DNA of 64,000 nt from Bifidobacterium breve (GTDB lineage Bacteria; Actinomycetota; Actinomycetes; Nanopelagicales; Nanopelagicaceae): the NCBI GenBank assembly GCA_945860275.1, contig CAMAPN010000001.1:1-64000 (forward strand), in the 5' to 3' direction. The translations under genes and the position numbers were made by a program. The stretch's first letter is position 1. Every line of letters begins with the position of its first letter. Of the stretch, positions 54,095 through 63,881 are shown piece by piece. The notes under the pieces are model-generated. The model was not told the DNA's origin. It saw only the letters and a list, made by a program, of their open reading frames with translations, and ran no database searches.

Positions 54095-55381
54095 TTAGGA
54101 AAACGTCGCGAGTGAACGTTGCGCTTCCTCTAGCCACACACGGCGGGCTTGTGCAGATTCAAGTGCGGCCTGCGCTTTCTTGCTATCTCCACTCGCCTGC
54201 GCTTTCGCAGCTGTCGCTTCGTAGCCAGCAATAGCCTCGGCTAGCTGTTTAACGACATCGTTTGCTCGCGCCTTAGCTGTCGGGTCGCTCTTGCGCTTCT
54301 CTTCATCTTCGAGTGCGCGAATTTCGCTCTCTACGGCGCCAAGGCGTAGGTCTAATGCATCTCGTTTATCTCGAGGAACATTTCCAATACGTTCCCACTT
54401 CTGGAGTAATTCGCGGAACTTCTTTTTAGCTTCTGCGAAATTATTGATCGGCAGCAGCGCTTCAAATTCAACGATGAGAGCCTGTTTAGCGGTGAGATTG
54501 GCCGCATTGGAAGAATCACGCTTTTCTAAGTCAGATTTCTTGGCAGCGAAGAAAGTTTCTTGCGCAGTTCTAAAGCGTGCCCATAGCGCATCATCACTCT
54601 TCTTTGAACCACGGCCGGCGTTTTTCCACTCTTGCATGAGAGCGGCGTAACGCTTTGCGGTAGCTACCCAATCTCTGGATGAAGCGAGTTTCTCGGCTTC
54701 GGTCACGATAGCTTCCTTGGTCGTTGCTACTGCATCGTTTGCGGTAGTTAGCTTGGCAAAATGGGTGCGTCGTCTGCGATCAAAACCATTTCGCGCTGCT
54801 GAGAAACGCTTCCATAATTGTTCATCCGCTGCTTTTTCGATTCGGGGGAGCGCTTTCCACTGATCGAGTAGCTCTTTTAGCTTGTCTCCAGAAAGCTTCC
54901 AATTATCTTTTGCAGCAACCTCTTCTGCTTCGGCAACAATTTTTTCTTTTAATTCTTGGGTTGCCGCACGCTGGGTTGCACGTTCAGCGGCTGCTTGTGC
55001 TTTCTTCGCTGCATAAGCCGCGCGTTGTTCATCAATCATCGGCGGGATTTGCTCAACAGCCATACCTAGAGCTGCGAGATCTCCGACGGCATTGATGGTG
55101 GCAACCTGTTCTCGGAGTTTTGCAACCGCTTGATCGGCATCACTAGGAACCATTGCGCCGCTGCGAATACGAGCAGCCGTGAGAGCAATCTCGGATGCTA
55201 GTTGTTCAAATTTACGGACAAAGTAGGCCAGCGCCTCTTCTTTGCTCTTGCCTGGGTAAGAGCCCACCGGCTTTTCACCATTTTTGGTCCACACATAGAC
55301 CGTGCCATCGTCTGCAACTCGACCAAAGAGAGCGGGGTCCCCAATAAGGGCGCTTGCTGCTGAAACCAAACCGTCTGACAT
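54095..55381 (-). CDS. DUF349 repeat protein
   Basis: The protein has an N-terminal part with FGRVADDGTVYVWTKNGEKPVGSYPG and then at least three DUF349 repeats, seen as helical units with ARNGFDRRRRTHF, RTAQETFFAAKK and WERIGNVPRDKRDALDLRL. Charged coiled-coil-like helices rich in Ala, Lys and Glu dominate. Function is unknown. The track begins at 55759, antisense to the hydrolase gene; the ATG at 55381 is preceded by GGAGCAGG and gives 428 residues. It converges on rel, as in other actinobacteria. Confidence 0.87.
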   Translation of the reverse strand: MSDGLVSAASALIGDPALFGRVADDGTVYVWTKNGEKPVGSYPGKSKEEALAYFVRKFEQLASEIALTAARIRSGAMVPSDADQAVAKLREQVATINAVGDLAALGMAVEQIPPMIDEQRAAYAAKKAQAAAERATQRAATQELKEKIVAEAEEVAAKDNWKLSGDKLKELLDQWKALPRIEKAADEQLWKRFSAARNGFDRRRRTHFAKLTTANDAVATTKEAIVTEAEKLASSRDWVATAKRYAALMQEWKNAGRGSKKSDDALWARFRTAQETFFAAKKSDLEKRDSSNAANLTAKQALIVEFEALLPINNFAEAKKKFRELLQKWERIGNVPRDKRDALDLRLGAVESEIRALEDEEKRKSDPTAKARANDVVKQLAEAIAGYEATAAKAQASGDSKKAQAALESAQARRVWLEEAQRSLATFS

Positions 55382-55430
55382 ACCCTGCTCCTTTGCGCGG
55401 CGCCCTGGCGGGTTCGCTATTACGAGAGTG

Positions 55431-55461
55431 TTGATGGATTTCTCCTCCGAGCGCCTAGGCT
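55431..55461 (+). promoter_or_regulatory. Candidate promoter of hydrolase-hisS-aspS unit
   Basis: TTGATG and TAGGCT are separated by 19 bases. The -10 box lies inside the palindrome GCCTAGGC in the 174-base gap between the divergent DUF349 and hydrolase genes. Confidence 0.35.
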
Positions 55462-55555
55462 CTCCGAGGAGGGGATGAGCGTATCGGGTACTCGCTCCTG
55501 CCCTCAAATGGCAGAGGGATGACAAGGGCGAGCAGGAAAAAGGAGGGCAGTAGCT

Positions 55556-56242
55556 ATGGGCGCCTTGGCGGTAGATGTGGTGGTGGCTAAGGCCTTTGCG
55601 ACCAATTGCTGGATTCTCTCGGCAGAAGGCAGCGACCAGGCCCTTATCGTGGATCCCGGGATTGGGGACCCGTACCTCCATGAGGCGATTGTGCAGCGAT
55701 GCGCTGATGCAAAGCTCCATCCAGTGGCAACGTTTATCACCCATGGCCACATCGATCACATGTTCTCGCTGGCACCGCTATGTTCCTGTGCAAAGATTCC
55801 CGCACTCATTCATAGCGCAGATCGCGCACTTCTTACCAATCCCGAACGCGCTTTGTCGCGCAGCGCCGCCTCCATAATTCCGCCAGGGATCGTGTTTGAA
55901 GAACCGGAGGAGGTTATCGAACTCTCCGATGGATTAACTATGGAGATTGCTGGTCTGAACATGACATTTCATCACGCCCCGGGTCATACCCCTGGATCCA
56001 CTCTCGCTGTGGTTGATTCTCAAGTACTCCTTTCCGGGGATGTGCTCTTTGCCGGATCTATCGGTCGAACCGACTTACCGCTTGGCTCGTTAAGCGATAT
56101 GGAACGTTCATTACGTGAGAAAATTGCCCCCTTACCCGATCACTTGCGAGTTCTTCCGGGCCACGGACGCACAAGCACGATTGGCGCAGAGCGCGCTGGG
56201 AATTCATTCCTTCGCGCTGCGATGGAAGGACGACTGGGATGA
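55556..56242 (+). CDS. Metallo-beta-lactamase-fold hydrolase (glyoxalase II-like)
   Basis: The 228-residue protein has [18 protein letters not shown], the zinc motif [10 protein letters not shown] (HxHxDH), [15 protein letters not shown] with the next His, [18 protein letters not shown] with the bridging Asp, and [12 protein letters not shown] with the last His. All metal ligands are present. Such proteins next to hisS are common (Mycobacterium Rv2581c) and are called glyoxalase II-like; the natural substrate is uncertain. An AGGAGGG ribosome site precedes the ATG, and the stop overlaps hisS. Confidence 0.9.
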   Translation: MGALAVDVVVAKAFATNCWILSAEGSDQALIVDPGIGDPYLHEAIVQRCADAKLHPVATFITHGHIDHMFSLAPLCSCAKIPALIHSADRALLTNPERALSRSAASIIPPGIVFEEPEEVIELSDGLTMEIAGLNMTFHHAPGHTPGSTLAVVDSQVLLSGDVLFAGSIGRTDLPLGSLSDMERSLREKIAPLPDHLRVLPGHGRTSTIGAERAGNSFLRAAMEGRLG

Positions 56243-57504
56243 AGTATCAAGCGCCAAAAGGCGTGAAGGAGTATCTCCCGCCTTCGTCTGCGCTCTTTGA
56301 AAGAGTGCGCGAGGCGCTAATTTCGCCAGCGCGAATGGCCAATTACCAATTGATGGAGTTGGCGATTTTTGAAGAGACCGAGGTGTTCACCCGAGGAGTT
56401 GGTGAATCAACTGATGTGGTTTCTAAGGAGATGTACACCTTTACCGATCGCGCTGAGCGTTCATTGACCCTGCGCCCTGAGGGAACAGCTGGCGTAATGC
56501 GAGCAGTAATCGAAAGTGGTCTTGATCGAGGAGCGCTGCCGGTGAAGATTTGGTACGCCGGCCCTTTCTTTCGCGCCGAACGGCCGCAAGCCGGACGTTA
56601 TCGCCAGTTCTACCAAGTGGGGATAGAGGCAATCGGCAGCGAAGATCCATTGCTGGATGTGGAAGTTATTTCTATCGCCGCAAAAGGGTTTGCTGCTCTT
56701 GGTTTGACTGGCTTCGAACTTGTCATCAACTCTCTTGGAGATAGCGAAAGTCGCAATGCATACCGACAGGCGCTAACCGAGTATTTATTAACGTTATCGC
56801 TAGACGAGGCAACAAGGCAGCGCGTGCAATTAAACCCGCTTCGAGTTCTCGATGACAAACGACCAGAGATGATCAAAGCGTTAGCGTCCGCGCCAAGTAT
56901 TTTAGATTTTCTCAACGACACTTCGCGAGCAGAATTCGACGTAGTGCAGCAAGGTTTAGCTGACCTTGGGATCAAATACACGATTAATCCGCGATTGGTT
57001 CGAGGCCTTGATTACTACACAAAAACTACCTTCGAATTCGTGCATCCATTACTGGGTGCGCAATCGGGCATTGGTGGCGGCGGGCGCTATGACGGGTTAA
57101 TGGAATCTTTAGGTGGTCAGCCGCTATCTGGAATTGGTTTTGGGATTGGGGTGGATCGAGTGATCCTTGCATGCGAAGCCGAAGGAATTGAACTCCTTCA
57201 GGAGCGCGAATTGGCATGCTTCATCGTTCCGCTCGGCGCGCAATTTGAACGACAGGCGCTCAAGATTGCATCGGAACTACGCGATCAGAAGTTACGCGTG
57301 GACCTTGCCTTCGGAGGTCGCGCCCTCAAAGGGGCAATGAAGGCTGCTGATAAATCGGGCGCTCGATATGCCTTTGTGTTGGGTGAGCGTGAGAGTCAAA
57401 GTCAAGAAGTTGAGCTTAAGGAGCTCGCCTCGGGGGCCGTGCAATCCATTAGGCTCTCGGACTTACCGCAGTTCTTAATAAGGAGTCTGGGTGCGAACTC
57501 ATAA
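56239..57504 (+). CDS. hisS: Histidine-tRNA ligase
   Basis: The 421-residue class II synthetase has [11 protein letters not shown] at the start, [15 protein letters not shown], motif 2 [20 protein letters not shown], the HisRS signature [15 protein letters not shown] and motif 3 [15 protein letters not shown]-terminal anticodon domain follows with [20 protein letters not shown]. The start overlaps the hydrolase stop (ATGA) and the end overlaps aspS by 14 bases. Confidence 0.96.
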   Translation: MKYQAPKGVKEYLPPSSALFERVREALISPARMANYQLMELAIFEETEVFTRGVGESTDVVSKEMYTFTDRAERSLTLRPEGTAGVMRAVIESGLDRGALPVKIWYAGPFFRAERPQAGRYRQFYQVGIEAIGSEDPLLDVEVISIAAKGFAALGLTGFELVINSLGDSESRNAYRQALTEYLLTLSLDEATRQRVQLNPLRVLDDKRPEMIKALASAPSILDFLNDTSRAEFDVVQQGLADLGIKYTINPRLVRGLDYYTKTTFEFVHPLLGAQSGIGGGGRYDGLMESLGGQPLSGIGFGIGVDRVILACEAEGIELLQERELACFIVPLGAQFERQALKIASELRDQKLRVDLAFGGRALKGAMKAADKSGARYAFVLGERESQSQEVELKELASGAVQSIRLSDLPQFLIRSLGANS

Positions 57505-59239
57505 GGCAGGACTTTTAACGAGCAAGGACGACGGCCGCGAAGTAATCCTCACCGGTTGGGTTGCTCGCCGACGGGATCATGGTGGCGTTGCTTTCATCGA
57601 TTTGCGAGATGCATCCGGATGGGTGCAGGTAGTTATCAATGACGAGTCTGTGGCTGCAGCGTTACGTGCCGAGTGGTGTCTAAAGATTGAAGGAAAAGTT
57701 CGGAAACGTCCCGCTGGTAACGAAAATGCGCATGTTGCCACAGGTGAGATCGAAGTTCTCTGCGAGCAATTGACTGTATTGAGTGAAGCTGCACCATTGC
57801 CGTTCCCCATTGATAGCGGTGACCGGGTAGAGGCGAATGAAGAGACCCGACTGAAGTATCGATACCTTGATCTTCGACGCGAAGGTCCCGCTCGAGCGCT
57901 TCGCACTCGCTCGAAAGTTACATCGATTATCCGTCGCGTCATGGAGGAGTCTGAGTTTCTTGAGATAGAAACGCCAAATCTCACTCGATCTACTCCTGAG
58001 GGTGCGCGCGATTTTCTTGTTCCTGTCCGCCTTCAACCTGGCAGTTGGTATGCGCTTCCACAATCTCCACAACTATTCAAACAACTTCTCATGGTTGCAG
58101 GAATGGAGCGCTACTATCAGATTGCTCGATGTTTTCGAGATGAAGATTTCCGCGCCGATCGACAACCAGAATTCACTCAATTAGATATTGAGATGAGTTT
58201 CGTCACTGAAGATGATGTTCTTGCACTGACAGAAAAACTTCTTGCACAAATCTGGCGCGAACTGCACGGCTACGAGATTCCAATGCCGATTCCTCGGATG
58301 ACCTACTCCGAGGCAATGCGGCGATTTGGTTCGGATAAACCTGATCTCCGCTTTGATAACGAAATCATCGATGTCACTGAGTTCTTCAAAAATACTGAAT
58401 TTAAAATCTTTCAGAATGAATTCGTCGGCGCCGTCGTAATGCCTAAGGGAGCTCTCCAAGCGCGCCGCGAACTCGATGCCTGGCAAGAATGGGCTAAAGC
58501 TCGAGGTGCAAAAGGTTTGGCATACGTTTTGATCGGCGAAAATGGTGAAGTTTCTGGCCCAGTTGCCAAGAACATCTCCGAACACGAACGCAATTTCATT
58601 GCCAGCGAAGTTGGCGCCCAACCCAACGATGCAATTTTCTTTGCAGCAGGCGAACGGATGTCGTCGCTCGCGCTACTCGGGGCAGCCCGACTAGAAATTG
58701 GAAAGCGTTGTAATTTGATAGCCGAAGGACAGTGGCGATTCTTATGGGTTGTCGATGCACCGATGTTCGAAAAGAATGATGAGGGGCGTTGGACGGCCGT
58801 GCATCATCCTTTCACAGGACCAAAACCTGAGTTCGCCAAAACTTTCCACCAGGAGCCGGCAAATGCTCTTGCTTACGCCTACGACATTGTTCTGAATGGA
58901 AATGAAATAGGCGGTGGATCCATTCGAATCCATCAGCGCGAGATGCAACAGCGCGTCTTCGATGTCATTGGATTGAGTCAAGAAGAAGCCAGTTCGAAAT
59001 TTGGATTCCTTCTCGAAGCGTTCACCTACGGACCGCCACCACACGGTGGAATTGCACTTGGCATCGATCGTTTAACGGCGTTGATCGCGGGCGTGGAATC
59101 AATTCGCGAGGTAATCGCATTTCCAAAAACTGCTAGTGGTGGAGATCCACTCACTGGCGCCCCCACGCCAATTACGCCTGCGCAACGAAAAGAGGCAGGA
59201 ATTGATGCTAAGCCTGAGGAAATCAAGGTGCTTGAGTAG
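57491..59239 (+). CDS. aspS: Aspartate-tRNA ligase (bacterial type)
   Basis: The 582-residue synthetase has an N-terminal OB-fold ([20 protein letters not shown]), [19 protein letters not shown], motif 2 [20 protein letters not shown], a bacterial insertion domain, [11 protein letters not shown] and motif 3 [15 protein letters not shown]. No gatCAB genes are in the window, so discriminating or not cannot be judged. It starts at GTG inside the last codons of hisS, so the two are probably translated together. Confidence 0.96.
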   Translation: MRTHKAGLLTSKDDGREVILTGWVARRRDHGGVAFIDLRDASGWVQVVINDESVAAALRAEWCLKIEGKVRKRPAGNENAHVATGEIEVLCEQLTVLSEAAPLPFPIDSGDRVEANEETRLKYRYLDLRREGPARALRTRSKVTSIIRRVMEESEFLEIETPNLTRSTPEGARDFLVPVRLQPGSWYALPQSPQLFKQLLMVAGMERYYQIARCFRDEDFRADRQPEFTQLDIEMSFVTEDDVLALTEKLLAQIWRELHGYEIPMPIPRMTYSEAMRRFGSDKPDLRFDNEIIDVTEFFKNTEFKIFQNEFVGAVVMPKGALQARRELDAWQEWAKARGAKGLAYVLIGENGEVSGPVAKNISEHERNFIASEVGAQPNDAIFFAAGERMSSLALLGAARLEIGKRCNLIAEGQWRFLWVVDAPMFEKNDEGRWTAVHHPFTGPKPEFAKTFHQEPANALAYAYDIVLNGNEIGGGSIRIHQREMQQRVFDVIGLSQEEASSKFGFLLEAFTYGPPPHGGIALGIDRLTALIAGVESIREVIAFPKTASGGDPLTGAPTPITPAQRKEAGIDAKPEEIKVLE

Positions 59240-59240
59240 C

Positions 59241-59921
59241 ATGAATAAGAGGAAGGGGGAGAGAGAAAAAAAGAAGTTTCTCGCTCTGCTCGCGCTCTGC
59301 ACCAGCGTTGCAGCTCTTCTTAGCGGTTGCGGTGAAAGCTCAAAGATTTACTCCAAGAATTCTCAATTAGGAGTCTTCTTTACAGTTCCGAGCGGGTGGC
59401 ATCAGATCCCCGAAGAGGATATTCGTAGCTATGAAGTTGAAGGAGCTGATGCGGCCGCAAAAGAGAAGGCAGACTTAGTCCTCTGGCAAGATGCTTATAG
59501 TGCAAGCAAGAAGACGAGTGCGAAGAATCTTTTACAACTCGAAGCCCCAACAGCTCTGACAGCATTTGTTCGGGTACGTGCTCTTTCCTTTGAAGAGAGC
59601 GATGCGATGTCATATAACGGTCTTAGAAATCTCATCCTTCCGGTGACAGATTTGATTAGCGGAACATCACAAGTTGTGGGCGATTTCGAATTGCTCGACG
59701 AGAAAGAGATAGTCACCGAAGAAGCTCGCGGTTTGCAGACTACCTTCTCATTCACTCCCAAAGATGGGAAGAATGAAACCGTTCATCAGACTGCTCTACT
59801 CGCTAACGATAGAGGATCTATCTATTTCTTCCTTGTTCGATGCACCACTGAGTGCTTTAATGAGATCCCGGAAGAAGTGGATGCAATTGTCAAGTCATTC
59901 ACCGTGAAAGGTAAGAAATGA
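59241..59921 (+). CDS. Lipoprotein coupled to the FtsH-like protease
   Basis: The 226-residue protein starts with KRKGEREKKK, a hydrophobic stretch and the lipobox LLSGC. The mature part begins with LGVFFTVPSGWHQIPEE, a PsbP/Mog1-like pattern seen in many actinobacterial lipoproteins, and has CTTEC near the end that could form a disulfide. Function is unknown. The ATG at 59241 is used because the track start at 59136 lies inside aspS and does not place the signal at the N-terminus. Its stop overlaps the start of the protease gene (ATGA), suggesting a shared job at the membrane. Confidence 0.75.
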   Translation: MNKRKGEREKKKFLALLALCTSVAALLSGCGESSKIYSKNSQLGVFFTVPSGWHQIPEEDIRSYEVEGADAAAKEKADLVLWQDAYSASKKTSAKNLLQLEAPTALTAFVRVRALSFEESDAMSYNGLRNLILPVTDLISGTSQVVGDFELLDEKEIVTEEARGLQTTFSFTPKDGKNETVHQTALLANDRGSIYFFLVRCTTECFNEIPEEVDAIVKSFTVKGKK

Positions 59922-62182
59922 CTCAAGCTATCGCGCCGAAATTCGAGAGTAGACCTCGAGATACAGATCGCCGGACTCGAATTCATTTAAGTTTATTTGA
60001 CCGCTTAAAATTTCTGGTCGCCTTCACGATAACTTTTTTCGTCCTTGTTTGGTCCGCCATGGCTGGCAATCCTTTGTTGGGATTTGCCGATGCTATCCGA
60101 GAGATAAGTAAGTCAGCATGGTGGCTTTTTCCTCTAGCGGCCATTGAAATTGTTCGTCAAATTCACTTTTTAATTTCTGAGTTCGCCTCCCCTTACCACG
60201 GGTTTTGGCAGAAGTACTTCTCCTTCATTGATCGTACTTTGCATCGAATTAGTGATTGGAATAGATTCCGACTCTCACGCGTGCTTAAGTGGCTGCTATT
60301 TCTCGCTTTGTTATCGGTAATTCTTGGTGCAATCTATGATGAGGCGCCGGTTCGTGCGCTATTTCTAGCCCCAGCTGCATTGTGGGCTGCATTGCCAATA
60401 ATCGCCCAATTGATGTTCGCTGTGGTGTTCATTCTTATCCAATTCGTCGCGCTTTTTTGGTTCCTTTCGCGCGGAGGAATTGATGTCTATTTCCCAGATG
60501 ACATTAGGACGCGATTTAGCGATGTCTGGGGTCAAGATCATGTGGTAGCTCGCATTAGAGAGAACCTCATGTTTTTAGAGAGACCGGAAGAGATTGAGAA
60601 ATTTGGCGGTTATGTACCAGGCGGAGTCTTGCTCTGGGGACCTCCTGGAACCGGAAAAACTCTGATGGCTGAAGCAATGGCTGGTGAAACTGGCAAGCCA
60701 TTCGTGTTCGTTGATCCTGGCGCTTTCAATAACATGTTCTTCGGCGTGGGAATTCTCAAAGTTAAATTCCTCTTCCGTAAGTTACGAAAACTCGCCCTTC
60801 GCTACGGCGGAGTTGTGGTGTTTTTTGATGAGGCTGATGCGCTCGGCAATAGAGGTCTTGCTCCAGCGGGTGGCATGGGTCGGTATAGCGAGAATTCGCA
60901 ATCGATATTTGGAAGTGCGTGCCACGGAGGGAACTACCTTTCGCCAACAAGTGCCAATTTAGTAGTGCGAGAACGGTTTGTTATGGGAGGTGGTGGTGGC
61001 GGAGGTGCGGGTTCGGGCACGTTACAAGCGCTACTCACGGAGATTTCTGGATTGAAGAAACCTCGCGGGTTTCTCAATCGCGTGGTCCGACGAACACTCG
61101 GCATGCGTCCAAAAACCCCACCTAAGTATCGAATCTTGATTGTCATGGCAACGAACTTGCCTGAAGCCCTTGATGAAGCGCTATTGCGCCCTGGTCGCAT
61201 CGATCGAATGTATCGAGTGGGATATCCGAGTAAAGCTGGGCGCGTGCGCACGTATGAGGGGTATTTGGCAAAGGTTTCCCATGCGCTTTCGTCAGAAGAG
61301 ATCGACAAGCTGGCGACAATAACTCCGTATGCAACCGGTGCTCGAATCAAAGATACGATTAACGAAGCTCTCATTTACGCTATTCGGAGTGGGCGGACAA
61401 CTATCACATGGCCAGATGTGATTAAAGCTAAGCAACTTAAAGAGCTTGGGCCACCGGAGGATGTCGAATATATCGAGCGCGAACGCCACGCAGTTGCCAT
61501 ACATGAGGCCTGTCATGGCGTGATGGCTCACGTAGTTCGCCGCCACATGATGATTGATCTAGCAACAATTGAAAAAGGTTCTGATTATTTAGGCATGGTT
61601 GCGAGTATTCCGCCCGACGATCAATTCACACGCTGGAAGAGCGAGTACGAATCAGACATCCTTGTTTCCCTCGCTTCGCTAGCGGGAGAGCGTATGTTCT
61701 TTGGTGGTGATAATTCTTCAGGGGTTTCTGGCGATTTAGAAAGCGCCACCACAATCGCAAGTTTCATGGAAGGGCACTGGGGTATGGGATCCACGGTCTC
61801 TTCGCACGCGTCAAACAAGAGGTTTGAGGTGGGTGCACCTGGTGGCGGAAAAGAAAAACGTGGTGACGCCGCTAAAGAGATGCGACGCTCACTTGCCGAC
61901 CGAATCGAAGGGAACCTTGCGACTCTTTTGACCAAAGCTGAGAAATTGCTCAAGGAAAATCGTGACCAAGTACTCTCGTTAGCGCATGCCCTTGAAGTAC
62001 ATAAGACCCTTTCAGGTGAAGATGTAGCAGCAGTAATCGATGGCGTTGCCGGACCTATGGTTGATGGCAGGCCATACACCAAATCGAAGAATATAAAGAT
62101 TCTTGAGAACTACCATGAATCGGCGATGCGCGCGCATAAAGATCATAATTCACCATCGATTCAACTTCCTGAACTTCAGTAG
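59918..62182 (+). CDS. FtsH-like membrane AAA+ metalloprotease, divergent
   Basis: The 754-residue protein has about four hydrophobic helices in the first 190 residues, then an AAA+ domain with Walker A GPPGTGKT (241-248), pore-loop NNMFFGVG, Walker B VVVFFDEADALG and the arginine-finger segment LLRPGRIDRMYRVGYPS. A peptidase M41 domain follows with the zinc motif HEACH (529-533) and SSGVSGDLESAT holding the third ligand Asp. Compared with FtsH there is an insertion of roughly 50 residues after Walker B, ending in a Gly-rich run. It is probably a distinct FtsH-like group, active at the membrane. Confidence 0.82.
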   Translation: MTQAIAPKFESRPRDTDRRTRIHLSLFDRLKFLVAFTITFFVLVWSAMAGNPLLGFADAIREISKSAWWLFPLAAIEIVRQIHFLISEFASPYHGFWQKYFSFIDRTLHRISDWNRFRLSRVLKWLLFLALLSVILGAIYDEAPVRALFLAPAALWAALPIIAQLMFAVVFILIQFVALFWFLSRGGIDVYFPDDIRTRFSDVWGQDHVVARIRENLMFLERPEEIEKFGGYVPGGVLLWGPPGTGKTLMAEAMAGETGKPFVFVDPGAFNNMFFGVGILKVKFLFRKLRKLALRYGGVVVFFDEADALGNRGLAPAGGMGRYSENSQSIFGSACHGGNYLSPTSANLVVRERFVMGGGGGGGAGSGTLQALLTEISGLKKPRGFLNRVVRRTLGMRPKTPPKYRILIVMATNLPEALDEALLRPGRIDRMYRVGYPSKAGRVRTYEGYLAKVSHALSSEEIDKLATITPYATGARIKDTINEALIYAIRSGRTTITWPDVIKAKQLKELGPPEDVEYIERERHAVAIHEACHGVMAHVVRRHMMIDLATIEKGSDYLGMVASIPPDDQFTRWKSEYESDILVSLASLAGERMFFGGDNSSGVSGDLESATTIASFMEGHWGMGSTVSSHASNKRFEVGAPGGGKEKRGDAAKEMRRSLADRIEGNLATLLTKAEKLLKENRDQVLSLAHALEVHKTLSGEDVAAVIDGVAGPMVDGRPYTKSKNIKILENYHESAMRAHKDHNSPSIQLPELQ

Positions 62183-62208
62183 TCCTGGGACCGGAGCAGG
62201 AGGTATTG

Positions 62209-63498
62209 GTGGATCTTTTCGATAATGTAGAGAACGTATCTGCACAAGCTCCATTGGCAGCCCGCATGCGCCCCCAATCAATCGATCAAGTGGTCGGTCA
62301 AGAACATTTATTGCAACCTGGATCACCTCTCTCGCGATTACTCGCACGTGAAAAAGGCGCCCCGCCTGCTCTGATCCTTTACGGACCCCCAGGTTCGGGT
62401 AAAACAACACTGGCACTGTTGTTAGCTTCTGGTCGAAGATTCCGACAGCTTTCAGCGGTTTCAGCTGGAATAAAAGATGTTCGCGATGAGATTGAAGGCG
62501 CACGATATCAATTAAGCCAACGAGGAACCGAGACAATACTTTTCATTGATGAGGTTCATCGCTTCAATAAGGCACAACAAGATGCGCTGTTACCTGCAGT
62601 TGAGGATAAAATTGTGACGTTGATTGCCGCAACGACTGAGAATCCCTCCTTTTCAATTATTACACCGCTATTGTCGCGTTCATTAGTCGTACGCCTGAAT
62701 CCATTGGCTAACAATCATGCACAAGAGCTCATTGAGCGAGCGCTTAATTCTGAATTTGGTCTCAACAAGAGCGCAAAAATAAGTGAGGATGCCAAACAAG
62801 AGCTTGTCCGATTGGCGCACGGGGATGCTCGTCGCCTCTTGACGTACCTTGAAGCGGCTACAGGGGCGGCCGTAGGTGGTGTTATCACCCGTGAAAGCGT
62901 GAGCGCTGCCGCAGATCGCGCGTTGGTTGATTTCAATGTGGATTTGCATTACGACATCATTAGCGCCTTCATTAAATCCGTTCGTGGATCTGATGTTGAT
63001 GCAGCAATCCACTATCTTTTGCGAGCAATTGAAGGTGGCGAGGATCTACGTTTCCTTGCTCGTCGGTTAATGATCTTGGCGAGTGAAGACATTGGCATGG
63101 CCGATTCGCAAGCACTTCTCGTTACAACAGCTGCGGCCCAAGCTATTGCGCTCGTAGGCGCTCCAGAGGCCTACTACACGTTGGTGCACGCAACGGTGTA
63201 CTGCGCAGTGGCTCCTAAATCAAATGCAGTTGCTCGAGCGCTGTCGGCCGCCCAGGCAGATCTTGCTCACGGGGAGATTGGTGAGGTGCCCGAGAACCTT
63301 CGCGACGGCAATTCGCCGTTCGGTCAGAGTGGGATTTACCGGTACCCTCATGACTATCCTGAGGGGGTTGTAGGGGCGCAGTACCTGCCAAGGCAGCTGG
63401 TTGGCCGGCGATACTACGAACCAACAACACATGGGGCGGAAGCGCGCATCAATCAGGCGCTAACCCGGATTCGTGAGATTTTGGAGGAGAGAGCATGA
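62209..63498 (+). CDS. rarA: Replication-associated recombination protein RarA
   Basis: The AAA+ protein of the MgsA/RarA/WRNIP1 family has MRPQSIDQVVGQEHLL, Walker A GPPGSGKTTLALL, Walker B ILFIDEVHRFNKAQQDALLP, sensor 1 LIAATTENPSFSIITPLLSR and the C-terminal tetramerisation domain with IKSVRGSDVDAAIHYL and MILASEDIGMAD. It acts at stalled forks. The GTG at 62209 lies five bases after AGGAGGT and is preferred to the TTG at 62206. The order aspS...rarA...alaS matches Mycobacterium. Confidence 0.95.
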   Translation: MDLFDNVENVSAQAPLAARMRPQSIDQVVGQEHLLQPGSPLSRLLAREKGAPPALILYGPPGSGKTTLALLLASGRRFRQLSAVSAGIKDVRDEIEGARYQLSQRGTETILFIDEVHRFNKAQQDALLPAVEDKIVTLIAATTENPSFSIITPLLSRSLVVRLNPLANNHAQELIERALNSEFGLNKSAKISEDAKQELVRLAHGDARRLLTYLEAATGAAVGGVITRESVSAAADRALVDFNVDLHYDIISAFIKSVRGSDVDAAIHYLLRAIEGGEDLRFLARRLMILASEDIGMADSQALLVTTAAAQAIALVGAPEAYYTLVHATVYCAVAPKSNAVARALSAAQADLAHGEIGEVPENLRDGNSPFGQSGIYRYPHDYPEGVVGAQYLPRQLVGRRYYEPTTHGAEARINQALTRIREILEERA

Positions 63499-63839
63499 GC
63501 GGTGGTGGCATCGCAGCCATTATTGCGGCAAGCGCCTTTGCCATAATTGCAATCGCGGTAGCGTATGCAGTCGTTCGATTTAGCAAAGTGCTCGATGAAG
63601 CCAGCGCGGCGATAAAGAATGTAACAACCGAAACAGTGCCACTTCTCGAAGAGGTAACAACCACTGTCGAGCTGACTAATCGCCAATTAGAGCGAGTCGA
63701 CAATCTCACCAGAAATGTTGAGTCGATGGCTAATAAACTCTCCTCATCTGCAGACTCAATCCTCTCAAAAGGATCTGCCGCAAAATTGGCAGGGGTAGCG
63801 TGGGGGATTGCAAAAGCAGCACGGAAAAAGAAGAACTGA
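63495..63839 (+). CDS. DUF948 family membrane-anchored protein
   Basis: The 114-residue protein has one N-terminal helix (about 5-28) and a helical coiled-coil-like part with VTTETVPLLEEVTTTVELTN and NLTRNVESMANKL, typical of DUF948, and a short basic tail. Function is unknown. The start overlaps the rarA stop (ATGA). Actinobacteria often have this gene between rarA and alaS. Confidence 0.8.
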   Translation: MSGGGIAAIIAASAFAIIAIAVAYAVVRFSKVLDEASAAIKNVTTETVPLLEEVTTTVELTNRQLERVDNLTRNVESMANKLSSSADSILSKGSAAKLAGVAWGIAKAARKKKN

Positions 63840-63881
63840 CCGATGCAAAGCAACTACGAACTAGGTCGCGACTAGATAATA

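Noticed and set aside
55382-55759. N-terminal extension of the DUF349 protein
   Set aside because: It is antisense to the start of the metallo-beta-lactamase-fold gene; the ATG at 55381 has a good ribosome site.
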